Shown here piece after piece: positions 20,701 to 29,125 of a DNA stretch of 64,000 nt (position 1 is the first letter of the stretch; the number at the start of each line of letters is the position of its first letter). Position numbers and translations under genes: made by a program. Origin of the DNA: Flavobacterium marginilacus (lineage in GTDB: Bacteria; Bacteroidota; Bacteroidia; Flavobacteriales; Flavobacteriaceae); the NCBI RefSeq assembly GCF_026870155.1, contig NZ_CP113975.1, positions 5,208,001-5,272,000 on the forward strand, written 5' to 3'. The notes below the pieces were generated by a model, which saw only the letters and a list, made by a program, of their open reading frames with translations, did no database searches and was not told where the DNA came from.

Positions 20701-23700
20701 AACATTTTTCATCTGTTTTAACTCCTGATACTGCAACTGCAGGTGACGGATCTATCGTTTTTGATGCCTGCTTGGTACAGCCGTTGGCATCTTTTACTTC
20801 AAATACATAGTTCCCTGGAAGAAGTCCTGTAAAGATTCCGCTCGATGCGCCTGTTGCATTGACCGTGGTTCCTGAAACTATCGTGTAAGCAATCGGAGCT
20901 GCTCCTCCAACTGATGTAAGGGTAATGCCCGTTGTTGTCGAATTACACGTAATCGGAGTAAGGCCTGTGAAAGTAATTCCTGTAGGCGGGTTTAATTTCT
21001 TAACGGTAATGTTTTGGGATACTGTTGTACAGTCGTTAGCATCTTTTACCTGGTAAGCGATTACCTGGTCGGATGTTCCGTTGTCATTTACTGTATAAGT
21101 GTTTACTGAGGTAAAGCCGCCTCCATTAAAACTGTAGGTATAAGCTCCTGTTCCCCCTGATGCGCTTACTGTTACAACAGCAGACGTGCTGCAGGTGGTT
21201 GTAGCCGGTGCTGCAGCTGAAGCCGATAAGGCGGCGGCTGGCTCGTTTATAACAACTGCTGTGGATGCTGATGTACAGCCCAGTGCATCGGTAATTACGA
21301 TATCATAAGTCCCTGCCGTAAGTCCTGCAGTCACTGCTGTGGCTGAAACTGCTGTACCTCCTTTAGTAACGCTGTACGTATACGGCGCTTTGCCTGATGT
21401 CGGTGTAATTGTGATGCTTCCTGTGGCATCTCCTTTACATTTAACATCTTCTTTATTAGTGCTTAAGGTTAAGACAGTTGCTTTTGTATTTACAATTACA
21501 TCTGCTGAAACTGCCTGACACGCTGGTGATGCTGAGTCAGTAACTCTAAATCTATAGGTTCCTGCTGCAGATGTAATGTATGGATTAGATATTCCTGTAG
21601 TATAACTAACTCCGCCATTTGAAGAAACTGCATACGTATAAGCGCCAGTACCCCCGTTGGCTGATAAATTAATAGTCGTATTTGGAGTACAGGCGGTATC
21701 CGCTGCCGGGGAGGCAGTAAGGGTCAATTGCGGTGCAACTGTATAAGGAATAGACTTAACACATCCAAATCCGTCTTTTATGGTAAGGATGTAATTATCC
21801 GGTGTTAAACTGAAGGTCGGGCTAGCCTGAAAATTAATTCCGTCTTTACTATACGTGGCTCCTCCTGTAGAAGTTCCGGTAATAGTAACACTGACTGCCG
21901 TTCCTGTATAACATGGAGGTGTCTGAGGATCAATCGTTGGACCGTCTTCTGGAACAATAGTAACTATCTGTTTTGCAGGACAGCCGTTAGCGTCTTTAAC
22001 ATAAACATCCCAAATTAAATCTGCTCCTGAATTAGTATCTACTGTCTGAACAGCACTAGAATCATAAGCAGATGTTGGACCTGCTGATGGGTTTTTAGCG
22101 TAAGCATATGAATAATTAGTAGTTCCGCCTGTTGCTGCAATTGTAATCTGTGAATTATCATTATTACAGTTTACTTTCGTTGGTGTAGCACTTGTAATTG
22201 ATAAAGCAGCTGGCTGGGTTAAATTAACAGCATAAGTTACTTTACAGCCCGTAGTCCTATCTTTAACTTCAATAGTATAATTACTAGCTGCTAAATTACT
22301 TAAACTAATAGTAGCTGCAGATTGATTATTCTTACTGTCAATCGTTGTACCCAAAGTATTGGTGACAGCATAATCATAGTTATGGCTATTCAATCCACTA
22401 ACTGTAAAATCAATTGCCCCAGTGTCGCCAAAACATTTGATTGGAGTAATTACTGAACCTCCAGCCACGATATCTGGCACACTTTTAATCTTATAATTTA
22501 AATCAAAACTACATCCATTTTTATCTGTTGCTCTGAAAACATAATCACCCGGCTTAAGATTTGTAAATTCGCCATTTTGAACTACTACAGAACTATACCC
22601 AGCAGGACCAGAAACAATTTGGTAATTGATAGGCGATGTTCCGCCTACTGCTTGAAATTTAACATGTGCTTCATAAGCTGGACATTCTAAACCTGTATCA
22701 AAAATTACATCAATACCAGTAATAAGAGACTTAGGAGCAATCACAACTGATAAAGGACCAAATTGACATCCATTAGCATCTTGGACATAAGCGGTTACTG
22801 TTTGATCTGTACCAGTAGAAAAAGTATTTACAGAAGTAAAATTAGAAGTTCCGTTAAAACTATACTTATAAGGCGCTGTACCTCCAGAACCATTAACAGT
22901 CACTATAGCATCAATAGTCCCTGTACTGCTGCAGCCCAATTCGGTTGCACTAATTGTTCCACCAACAACAGCTGGATTTAATATTGTAAAATTACTAACT
23001 GCAGATTCACATCCTTTGCTGTCAATAACCTTAATATTATAAGTACCTGCAGCTAAACCTGTAAATTGATTAGCAGCCTGAGTAGTATAAGTTGCTGCAC
23101 TATTTAATTTAATTGCATACGTATAAGCAGCAGTTGCACCATTAGCCGCAGTTACTGTAATAGTACCATCATTTAAATTATTACAAGTAATGTCGGTTGA
23201 AATACCAGTTAATGTTGGCGTTGTTTTCGCAGTAACTGTAATAGTATTACTCACTGCTGGACAGTCTTTGCTGTCTTTTACAGTAAAGACATAGTTTCCA
23301 GCAAGTGTGGCTGTATATGGAAATGTTAAAGAAACAGGGGTATCACTATTACGGGAAACAGTATAAGTATAAGGTCCGCCATAACCACCTGTAACGGTAG
23401 CGCTAATAGAAGCATTTACTAAACAGGTTAAATCTTGATCTAACTGTGCTGTTAAAGTTAATTGTGGCTCAATCTTAATATTATTAATTGTGTAAGTACA
23501 ATTATTACTGTCTGTTACTACAATAGTATGAGTACCAACTCCTACTGAATTAAAAGTATTACTTCCTTGAGAAGCACCACCGTCTAAACTATATGCAAAC
23601 GGACTTAACCCTCCTGAAACAGTAACTACTAATGAAGCCTGATTTACGGTATCATAACAAAAATCCGATGAGGCGTTCAGACTAGCCGTAAAACCTGAAG

Positions 23701-26700
23701 GGGCTGTAAAACTTACAACAGCACCAATAGGACTGACACAAGAATTAACATCCCTTGCAAATACAGTATAATTTCCTGCCGAAACATTTGCGAACTGTGC
23801 ACTGCTGCTAAAAGCAGTTATTACAGTAGTTCCATTAGAAGCACGCAGTTCATATTCATATCCTGGGTTTCCGCCTGCTGCTACAGCAGTTATTGTTGCT
23901 CCTGTAGTACAGGTTGGTGCTTTAGTAACAGATGCTGTTACTGTTACGCTAGTTGGTGCTTTAATATCTTGTTTTAAAGTATACTGGCAAGTACCTGTAG
24001 CATCATTACGAACAACAATTGTATGCGTGCCAACGCCAAATCCAGTTAATACTAAAGAAGAAAGAGCAGTTGACTGAAAAGCAGCTCCATCAACTGAATA
24101 TTGATATCCTGATGCACTGAAATTTTCGGCAGCAAGAGTGATTGTTCCATTAGCCTGCCCAAAACATATTGCATCAGTAAAAGTTGGTAACGAAGCTTTA
24201 AACGCTTTACCACCATCAACTTTAACTGGAACTGATCTTTCATTTCCGCATGCTTTTGGAACTTGATATACATGAATATCGTCAACAGCTAAATCATTTC
24301 CATCAACAACCTGACTATTGGAAATAATTTGAAATTCTAAAGAAGTATTATTACCAGGATTTAATGTCAAAATAGACCCTCCAGCCAAATCTGTACTCGA
24401 ATGCCAGATTTCATCTCTTGGGATACTTGGCATAGCTTGAGAAGCAATTACAGTTGTTCCTTTTACCAATTGAACTCTCAATTGAGGTGAAGGCAGATCA
24501 TTAGTAATTTTCAATAAATTAGTCATGTACAATGACACGTTAATCTCTTGATTTGGTATAATGTCGTTAATTGTTTTTTGATATAAAACAGCTCCAAGAG
24601 GAATAGTTTTACCAATATTAACGGCTAAAAATCTTCCATCTGTAATAGCTGGAGTATTATTTAATACAGCTGTATGGTCTTTTGGCAAATACCAATTGAA
24701 ATCATTAGCATGATCTGGCAGTAAAGCTTTTGTAACAACATAATCTCCATCGTTCAATAACCAAGGATTCCAATCTTCAGGTGTACGTCTGCAATCAGCA
24801 AAGGCGATTGTGTTACCGTCCTGCTTTTCCCAGCAATAAGCGCCATTTATTCCTGGCGATGTTGTATCATCCCCTTTACCGAAATCCTCCTGTAACAGAT
24901 TACTGTAACTGGATACTGTCTGAACATTATATTTTACAATTACGGTATGATCACCAGAAGGTACATTTGTAAAAACATTATTGTTTAACGGTGAATTAGG
25001 TACCGGCGGGTTTGTTCCAGTTTTCAAATAATACTCATAAGTATATGTAGTTCCTCCTGATACAGTCGGATTATTTACAATTACAGTAGCTGTAGCACTG
25101 CCATCGCAATTATAGATAGTGTCAATATTATTTTGAATATCCGGATCGGCTGGTTTTGGATCAAGAGTTACTGAATATGGTATTTTAAATACACATCCTA
25201 AAGCATCTTTGACTGCTAAATTATATGTACCGGCTATAACATATTTCTGACTTACATTTTCCCAAGTGTTCCCTCCGTCATAACTATACTGATAAGGAGC
25301 AGTACCTCCTTCTACGTTAGTAATACGTAAAAGTCCTGTTGGCTGACCACCTACTAAAGAACCGCAACCAGCCAATTCACCAACACCAGCAGAAGCAGTA
25401 ACAGCCGAAGTCGGACCACTAATATTAATTGTCTGAACTGGATCAAGAGGGCAAACAACAGTTTCAGTATATGGATAATTTGATATTGGATACGTAACAC
25501 TAAAACGAACCAGAACCTTATACTGTCCAGCATATAAATTTAGGAACTCAATACCAGTAGCAGTTCCTTGAACATAAGTAGCTCCATTATCTATACTATA
25601 TTCTACTTTATAACCAGCACTGCTGCCATTTAAAGCAATGCTGATTTTAGCTTTATCGTCATAACAATTTGTATTCGTATTCGTAACAGTATAAGTTGGC
25701 TTTTTCAATAAATCAACTTGTTGCGTTACTGTTATTTCACAGTTATTTAGCCCTACTACTCGAATTTTATATAAACCCGGAGAAGTAACTTGAATTTCAT
25801 TTGAAGTTTGAAAAGCTGCAGAACCGTTTACAAAATAAGAAAAGGTATTAGAGTAATTTCTATCTTGTTGCGCATCAATCTTAATAACCCCATTGTTACA
25901 GTCTGTTAAAGGAATTTTTATAGACGGAGTAGCTTTCATCTCACCAGCAGATTCTGCGACTGCGACATAATATTGAGTATATGTACAGCCATCAGCCGTT
26001 GTAACAGTATATGAATATGCGCCTGAGTCTAAACCTGTGAAAGTAAAATCAGAATTTGCAGTAGTTACTTTATTTAATGAAGTTCCATTTTTAAAAATCT
26101 CATAGGTATAGGGTCCTCTTACGTCATTTGCAGCTACCTTTATACTTCCTTTCTCACCATAACATAAAGGACTATTTACAAACTGATCTACAGTAAAATT
26201 CCTTTGTCTGATTTGAATATTTTTTATCTCAAAAATACAAGGATTTGAAGTTACTCCTTTTTGTCTAATAAAAACAGTATACAATCCTGCAGTATTTATG
26301 GTAAAGCTATTACCGCTTTGGTAAGGAATAGAAGCTGTCGTACCATTAGCACTGCTAATACTATATTCATAATCCGTGAGCGGAATACCTCCTATTGTAA
26401 TGTTCCCTTTGGTATTACAAATAATATCCGAATGCGTTTCAGTAGGATTCAATGCATTTTTATAAACATTAAAATAAAAACGGTTGAAACAATTTCCCGG
26501 ATAACTTAGAGTTAATCTAAATTGACCTGAAGCATTTGCAGTATAACTAGGTCCTGTTCCAACTGAGTCCCATTTACAAGTACTGCTTTCGTTAGCACAA
26601 TTCTTATCAGTTACTGCCGTACAGCTTGTTTCGTCTAATTTCTCCCAGACAATTGTTGAACCATCTGAAATATTTGTATTAATTGCTCTAGTAGCATTGG

Positions 26701-28816
26701 CACCGCACAAAAATATATTTGGCAATTGTTTTCCAGCACCTCCGCTTACACAAGTAACAATTTCATCTGCAAACGGAATTACAGGATTGGTTGCTATTGT
26801 CCCAAAACGAGAAACAGTTACTTCCTCTGTTATTGACAAACATGGGGCCGCAGCGGTATCATATACATAATATTTGCCTGGATTAGTAACTGTAAGCGTT
26901 TGGCTGTTGCCCAAAATAGTACCAGTTGTAACACCATTATTATCAAATGGACTAGTTGACCACTTATAGCTAGTATACCCACTGGCCGCTTTAATATCAA
27001 CACTATTACCACACAAAATTTCACTCTTAGTAAATTTACAAGCATCTACTCCGACTAAAAAATTTGTTGCTTCAGGCAATCCTATATTACAGGTTGTGAA
27101 AGAAGATAAACTAGGGTCATCTGTAATTTGAGATGGATTGTCTTTTCCTGTATAAGTTGCATAAGCAGAGTTTTTAACAATATTTGAACAAGCATCACTC
27201 AACTCATTACAAGAATTAACTACTTTAACTTTTAATTCTATTGTATAACGAGGGTCACTTATTTCAACATACTGTTTTGGTACAGTAAATATAATCGTAC
27301 GAGTAGCCGCATTATAAGTATGAGTTACTTTATATGTAATACCGCCAACAACAATATCAGGCGGTAAAGAAACTATATCTGTCGGATAATTAAAATTAAT
27401 ATTAATTGGGAGAACATCCTTAATTGTAAAATTTTGAGCAGGATCATTACCAATATTTTGGAAACCTATAACATAATTTAATTGCTGTCCTAAAGTAACA
27501 TTCTGATTCCCGACATTCTTACGAGGAGAAGAATTATCAAAAACTTCTTTAGTTAATACAATTTTTGGTTCAATTATATCGACTGCAAAAGCATTGAAAT
27601 AATAAAAATAAACATCTTGAGTACTTCCAAGTGTTATAGTCGCATTAGTTGCATTATTGGCTATAATAACATTACTAGGGTTATTAATATTTAAAATACC
27701 TGCATCATATCCTAAAGTATTAGTACTTGTGGGTGTTCTGTCAAGAAAATTTTCGGTTATTCCTGTGGAAGGATTTATATAAGTAACACTACTGTTAAAA
27801 AAATTTGTTGCAGAACGAATCTCAGTATTCGCAGAATTAACAGCATTAATTGAAGTCCCATTAATCTTTAAATAATCACCGGCAATTGGTTGATCCCCTT
27901 CAAGAGCAGCAAAAGCAAACTTAACTTTTACAGGTCCAGTAGGAATCGTTTTAAAACCCGAAATTGGAATATCTAAGGTTGTTGCACCTCCAATACCGCT
28001 AAACCCATCGAAAGTAGTTATATATTTAGATGGTAATGTTGGATCTTCATAAACTACAAAAATCGACCAACCTGCAGAAAGACCAGTACCACCATTCCCG
28101 CCTGTACTTGAAATAACATTCGCAACTGTATAATCTCCTTGAGCATTAGTCAAACTCGTAATTAAACTCGTAATATCTGCATAACATGCATAAGGTTTAT
28201 TATTATCTCCACCGATAGGGGTAGTATTTGCATCATAAACTATACTGCCTGTAATCTCATTATAAGTAGTTGCATTTGGTAATTTAAGTCTGACCTTTTC
28301 AATATTGCTTCGGTCATTTTGTTGCAAAACCGCACCCCAATATAAACCAGCGTATACTATTTTATAACAATCAGGTTTAGGTATTGTCAATTTTGCAGTA
28401 CTTGAACTAAAATTTTTTCCTCCGTCAGTATCAACATTGACATACTCCATGCTGAAATCGGAATTATAACCACTTCCATTATAAGAATTATTAGGTCTTT
28501 CTCCTCTTCTTTCGTTTCTATTCAATATATTATTTCCAATAAGCAACATATCTCCCTTTAATTTTTTATCAAACCTGGGAGGAGTAAAGGATTTAAGATT
28601 TTGTGCAAAAACATTTGAAGTCTGTAAAAAAATAAAAAAAATCAAACCTACTATGATTTTTTTTCGAGCTAAAAATGCGATCTCTAGAGGAGTAAAAATC
28701 CTCAAATAAAACAAGTCATTATCTTTAGAAGAGTTTCTAAAAGAACTACTATAAAACAAATTTTTAATCAATGATAACAACCAATGACCAATTTCAGAAA
28801 AAGTAGGTTTTTTCAT
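17735..28816 (-). CDS. sprB: SprB-like giant gliding adhesin, N-terminal portion
   Basis: This is the start of a cell-surface adhesin resembling SprB, the mobile adhesin that T9SS-dependent gliding moves along the cell in Flavobacterium johnsoniae. The ATG at 28816 is followed by an unusual 50-residue charged leader and then a signal peptide (about residues 50-72, ending V-F-A-Q). Residues about 420-545 resemble a DUF11-type domain. Residues about 1305-1520 look like a jelly-roll, binding-type module. Divergent SprB-type repeats then run to about residue 2356, where the near-identical 573-residue blocks begin. The stretch is open for 3693 codons and stops artificially after a 1-nt deletion near 17796. 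The gene lies last in a minus-strand cluster whose order matches sprC-sprD-sprB. The family assignment is firm, but orthology to SprB rather than to another SprB-repeat adhesin is inferred from neighbours. Confidence 0.75.
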   Translation of the reverse strand: MKKPTFSEIGHWLLSLIKNLFYSSSFRNSSKDNDLFYLRIFTPLEIAFLARKKIIVGLIFFIFLQTSNVFAQNLKSFTPPRFDKKLKGDMLLIGNNILNRNERRGERPNNSYNGSGYNSDFSMEYVNVDTDGGKNFSSSTAKLTIPKPDCYKIVYAGLYWGAVLQQNDRSNIEKVRLKLPNATTYNEITGSIVYDANTTPIGGDNNKPYACYADITSLITSLTNAQGDYTVANVISSTGGNGGTGLSAGWSIFVVYEDPTLPSKYITTFDGFSGIGGATTLDIPISGFKTIPTGPVKVKFAFAALEGDQPIAGDYLKINGTSINAVNSANTEIRSATNFFNSSVTYINPSTGITENFLDRTPTSTNTLGYDAGILNINNPSNVIIANNATNATITLGSTQDVYFYYFNAFAVDIIEPKIVLTKEVFDNSSPRKNVGNQNVTLGQQLNYVIGFQNIGNDPAQNFTIKDVLPININFNYPTDIVSLPPDIVVGGITYKVTHTYNAATRTIIFTVPKQYVEISDPRYTIELKVKVVNSCNELSDACSNIVKNSAYATYTGKDNPSQITDDPSLSSFTTCNIGLPEATNFLVGVDACKFTKSEILCGNSVDIKAASGYTSYKWSTSPFDNNGVTTGTILGNSQTLTVTNPGKYYVYDTAAAPCLSITEEVTVSRFGTIATNPVIPFADEIVTCVSGGAGKQLPNIFLCGANATRAINTNISDGSTIVWEKLDETSCTAVTDKNCANESSTCKWDSVGTGPSYTANASGQFRLTLSYPGNCFNRFYFNVYKNALNPTETHSDIICNTKGNITIGGIPLTDYEYSISSANGTTASIPYQSGNSFTINTAGLYTVFIRQKGVTSNPCIFEIKNIQIRQRNFTVDQFVNSPLCYGEKGSIKVAANDVRGPYTYEIFKNGTSLNKVTTANSDFTFTGLDSGAYSYTVTTADGCTYTQYYVAVAESAGEMKATPSIKIPLTDCNNGVIKIDAQQDRNYSNTFSYFVNGSAAFQTSNEIQVTSPGLYKIRVVGLNNCEITVTQQVDLLKKPTYTVTNTNTNCYDDKAKISIALNGSSAGYKVEYSIDNGATYVQGTATGIEFLNLYAGQYKVLVRFSVTYPISNYPYTETVVCPLDPVQTINISGPTSAVTASAGVGELAGCGSLVGGQPTGLLRITNVEGGTAPYQYSYDGGNTWENVSQKYVIAGTYNLAVKDALGCVFKIPYSVTLDPKPADPDIQNNIDTIYNCDGSATATVIVNNPTVSGGTTYTYEYYLKTGTNPPVPNSPLNNNVFTNVPSGDHTVIVKYNVQTVSSYSNLLQEDFGKGDDTTSPGINGAYCWEKQDGNTIAFADCRRTPEDWNPWLLNDGDYVVTKALLPDHANDFNWYLPKDHTAVLNNTPAITDGRFLAVNIGKTIPLGAVLYQKTINDIIPNQEINVSLYMTNLLKITNDLPSPQLRVQLVKGTTVIASQAMPSIPRDEIWHSSTDLAGGSILTLNPGNNTSLEFQIISNSQVVDGNDLAVDDIHVYQVPKACGNERSVPVKVDGGKAFKASLPTFTDAICFGQANGTITLAAENFSASGYQYSVDGAAFQSTALSSLVLTGFGVGTHTIVVRNDATGTCQYTLKQDIKAPTSVTVTASVTKAPTCTTGATITAVAAGGNPGYEYELRASNGTTVITAFSSSAQFANVSAGNYTVFARDVNSCVSPIGAVVSFTAPSGFTASLNASSDFCYDTVNQASLVVTVSGGLSPFAYSLDGGASQGSNTFNSVGVGTHTIVVTDSNNCTYTINNIKIEPQLTLTAQLDQDLTCLVNASISATVTGGYGGPYTYTVSRNSDTPVSLTFPYTATLAGNYVFTVKDSKDCPAVSNTITVTAKTTPTLTGISTDITCNNLNDGTITVTAANGATAAYTYAIKLNSAATYTTQAANQFTGLAAGTYNIKVIDSKGCESAVSNFTILNPAVVGGTISATELGCSSTGTIDAIVTVNGSGGTAPYKYSFNGTSNFTSVNTFSTGTDQTVTAYVQDANGCQFGPLSVVIAPKSLITGIDVIFDTGLECPAYEAHVKFQAVGGTSPINYQIVSGPAGYSSVVVQNGEFTNLKPGDYVFRATDKNGCSFDLNYKIKSVPDIVAGGSVITPIKCFGDTGAIDFTVSGLNSHNYDYAVTNTLGTTIDSKNNQSAATISLSNLAASNYTIEVKDRTTGCKVTYAVNLTQPAALSITSATPTKVNCNNDNSQITIAATGGTTNYSYAYAKNPSAGPTSAYDSSAVQTVDTNSGADLIWDVYVKDANGCPAKQIVTIVPEDGPTIDPQTPPCYTGTAVSVTITGTSTGGATYSKDGINFQASPTFSLTPDNYILTIKDGFGCVKSIPYTVAPQLTLTASPAADTACTPNTTINLSANGGTGAYTYAVSSNGGVSYTTGISNPYITSAAGTYRFRVTDSASPACQAVSADVIVNTKATVLTLSTNKEDVKCKGDATGSITITPTSGKAPYTYSVTKGGTAVSATAVTAGLTAGTYDIVITDALGCTSASTAVVINEPAAALSASAAAPATTTCSTSAVVTVSASGGTGAYTYSFNGGGFTSVNTYTVNDNGTSDQVIAYQVKDANDCTTVSQNITVKKLNPPTGITFTGLTPITCNSTTTGITLTSVGGAAPIAYTIVSGTTVNATGASSGIFTGLLPGNYVFEVKDANGCTKQASKTIDPSPAVAVSGVKTDEKCFGTADGTAVFTVTGASSTGNYTYVLSPSVAASQITKSGNTVTVTGLSSNSYTLTVTDSTTGCSASSNTVTVGAATAITFNVSGTKTNCSTTVSTLSITAITGGSPGYTYAYAASGSTVLTAYGTGTTVDTAVLTSSIDVYVKDANGCEVKQTVSIGSENLPVINTPASQCYTGTAVSVTVSGTGTGTLSYSKDGITYQPSPTFSLTPGSYTLYVKDGFGCVDFKPYTVAPQLTLTASPAADTACTPNTTINLSANGGTGAYTYAVSSNGGVSYTTGISNPYVTAAAGTYRFRVTDSASPACQAVSADVIVSTKATVLTLSTTKEDVKCKGDATGSITITPTSGKAPYTYSVSKGGTAVSATAVTAGLTAGTYDIVITDALGCTSASTAVVINEPSTALSASAAAPATTTCSTSAVVTVSASGGTGAYTYSFNGGGFTSVNTYTVNDNGTSDQVIAYQVKDANGCTTVSQNITVKKLNPPTGITFTGLTPITCNSTTTGITLTSVGGAAPIAYTIVSGTTVNATGASSGIFTGLLPGNYVFEVKDANGCTKQASKTIDPSPAVAVSGVKTDEKCFGTADGTAVFTVTGASSTGNYTYVLSPSVAASQITKSGNTVTVTGLSSNSYILTVTDSTTGCSASSNTVTVGAATAITFNVSGTKTNCSTTVSTLSITAITGGSPGYTYAYAASGSTVLTAYGTGTTVDTAVLTSSIDVYVKDANGCEVKQTVSIGSENLPVINTPASQCYTGTAVSVTVSGTGTGTLSYSKDGITYQPSPTFSLTPGSYTLYVKDGFGCVDFKPYTVAPQLTLTASPAADTACTPNTTINLSANGGTGAYTYAVSSNGGVSYTTGISNPYITSAAGTYRFRVTDSASPACQAVSADVIVNTKATVLTLSTNKEDVKCKGDATGSITITPTSGKAPYTYSVTKGGTAVSATAVTAGLTAGTYDIVITDALGCTSASTAVVINEPAAPYRLQLQHRLQPPAARLLL

Positions 28817-29125
28817 GTTTATGTAAATTTATCTCTAAGCATCAATTCAAATTCAATAGGGCAGTTGAATAAAAAATGATGCTTAGAAAATTTCAATTAA
28901 ATGTTGTTTTTTAACTAAATTTTTATGATTTTACATTGTTTTGTAATAAAAAACAGGTGCAATATCATTAATTTAAGCAAATTTAAATTTTTTTTACTTT
29001 TTAATACAACAGTTTTTTTGTGATTTATATTACAAATACTGTCTTAAAAAAAATAAAAGTAAACATTTTAAAATAAAATCAAATAGAAAAGTTAATTATT
29101 TTATCCCAAATAAATCTTGATAAAA
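28817..29125. other. AT-rich spacer before the adhesin gene
   Basis: This 309-nt non-coding stretch separates the SprD-position gene from the adhesin start. It is extremely AT-rich with several A and T runs. One weak promoter-like pair is listed separately. No strong hairpin terminator and no coding sequence were found, so read-through from the upstream genes is possible. Confidence 0.6.
28978..29009 (-). promoter_or_regulatory. Possible internal promoter upstream of the adhesin gene
   Basis: On the minus strand TTG (29009-29007) is followed after 21 nt by TAAATTTG (28985-28978), which fits the Bacteroidota TAnnTTTG box. The spacing is at the long end and the surroundings are so AT-rich that chance is a real possibility. 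The leader would be about 155 nt. Confidence 0.3.

Larger units (their letters stand above)
8006..21748 (-). repeat. Tandem array of eight 1719-nt (573-aa) adhesin blocks
   Basis: The marker gatccgata recurs at 8203, 9922, 11640, 13359, 15078, 16795, 18513 and 20232. The spacings are 1719, 1718, 1719, 1719, 1717, 1718 and 1719 nt. The period is therefore 1719 nt (573 codons), and the three short intervals contain the frame-breaking deletions at 10243, 16078 and 17796. The array length equals eight units almost exactly. Base composition is visibly richer in G+C than the adhesin's N-terminal third or the flanking genes. Confidence 0.95.

Noticed and set aside
24052..27045. Small open frames in other frames within the adhesin's N-terminal third
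   Set aside because: They overlap the well-supported long adhesin frame and show no protein-like pattern.
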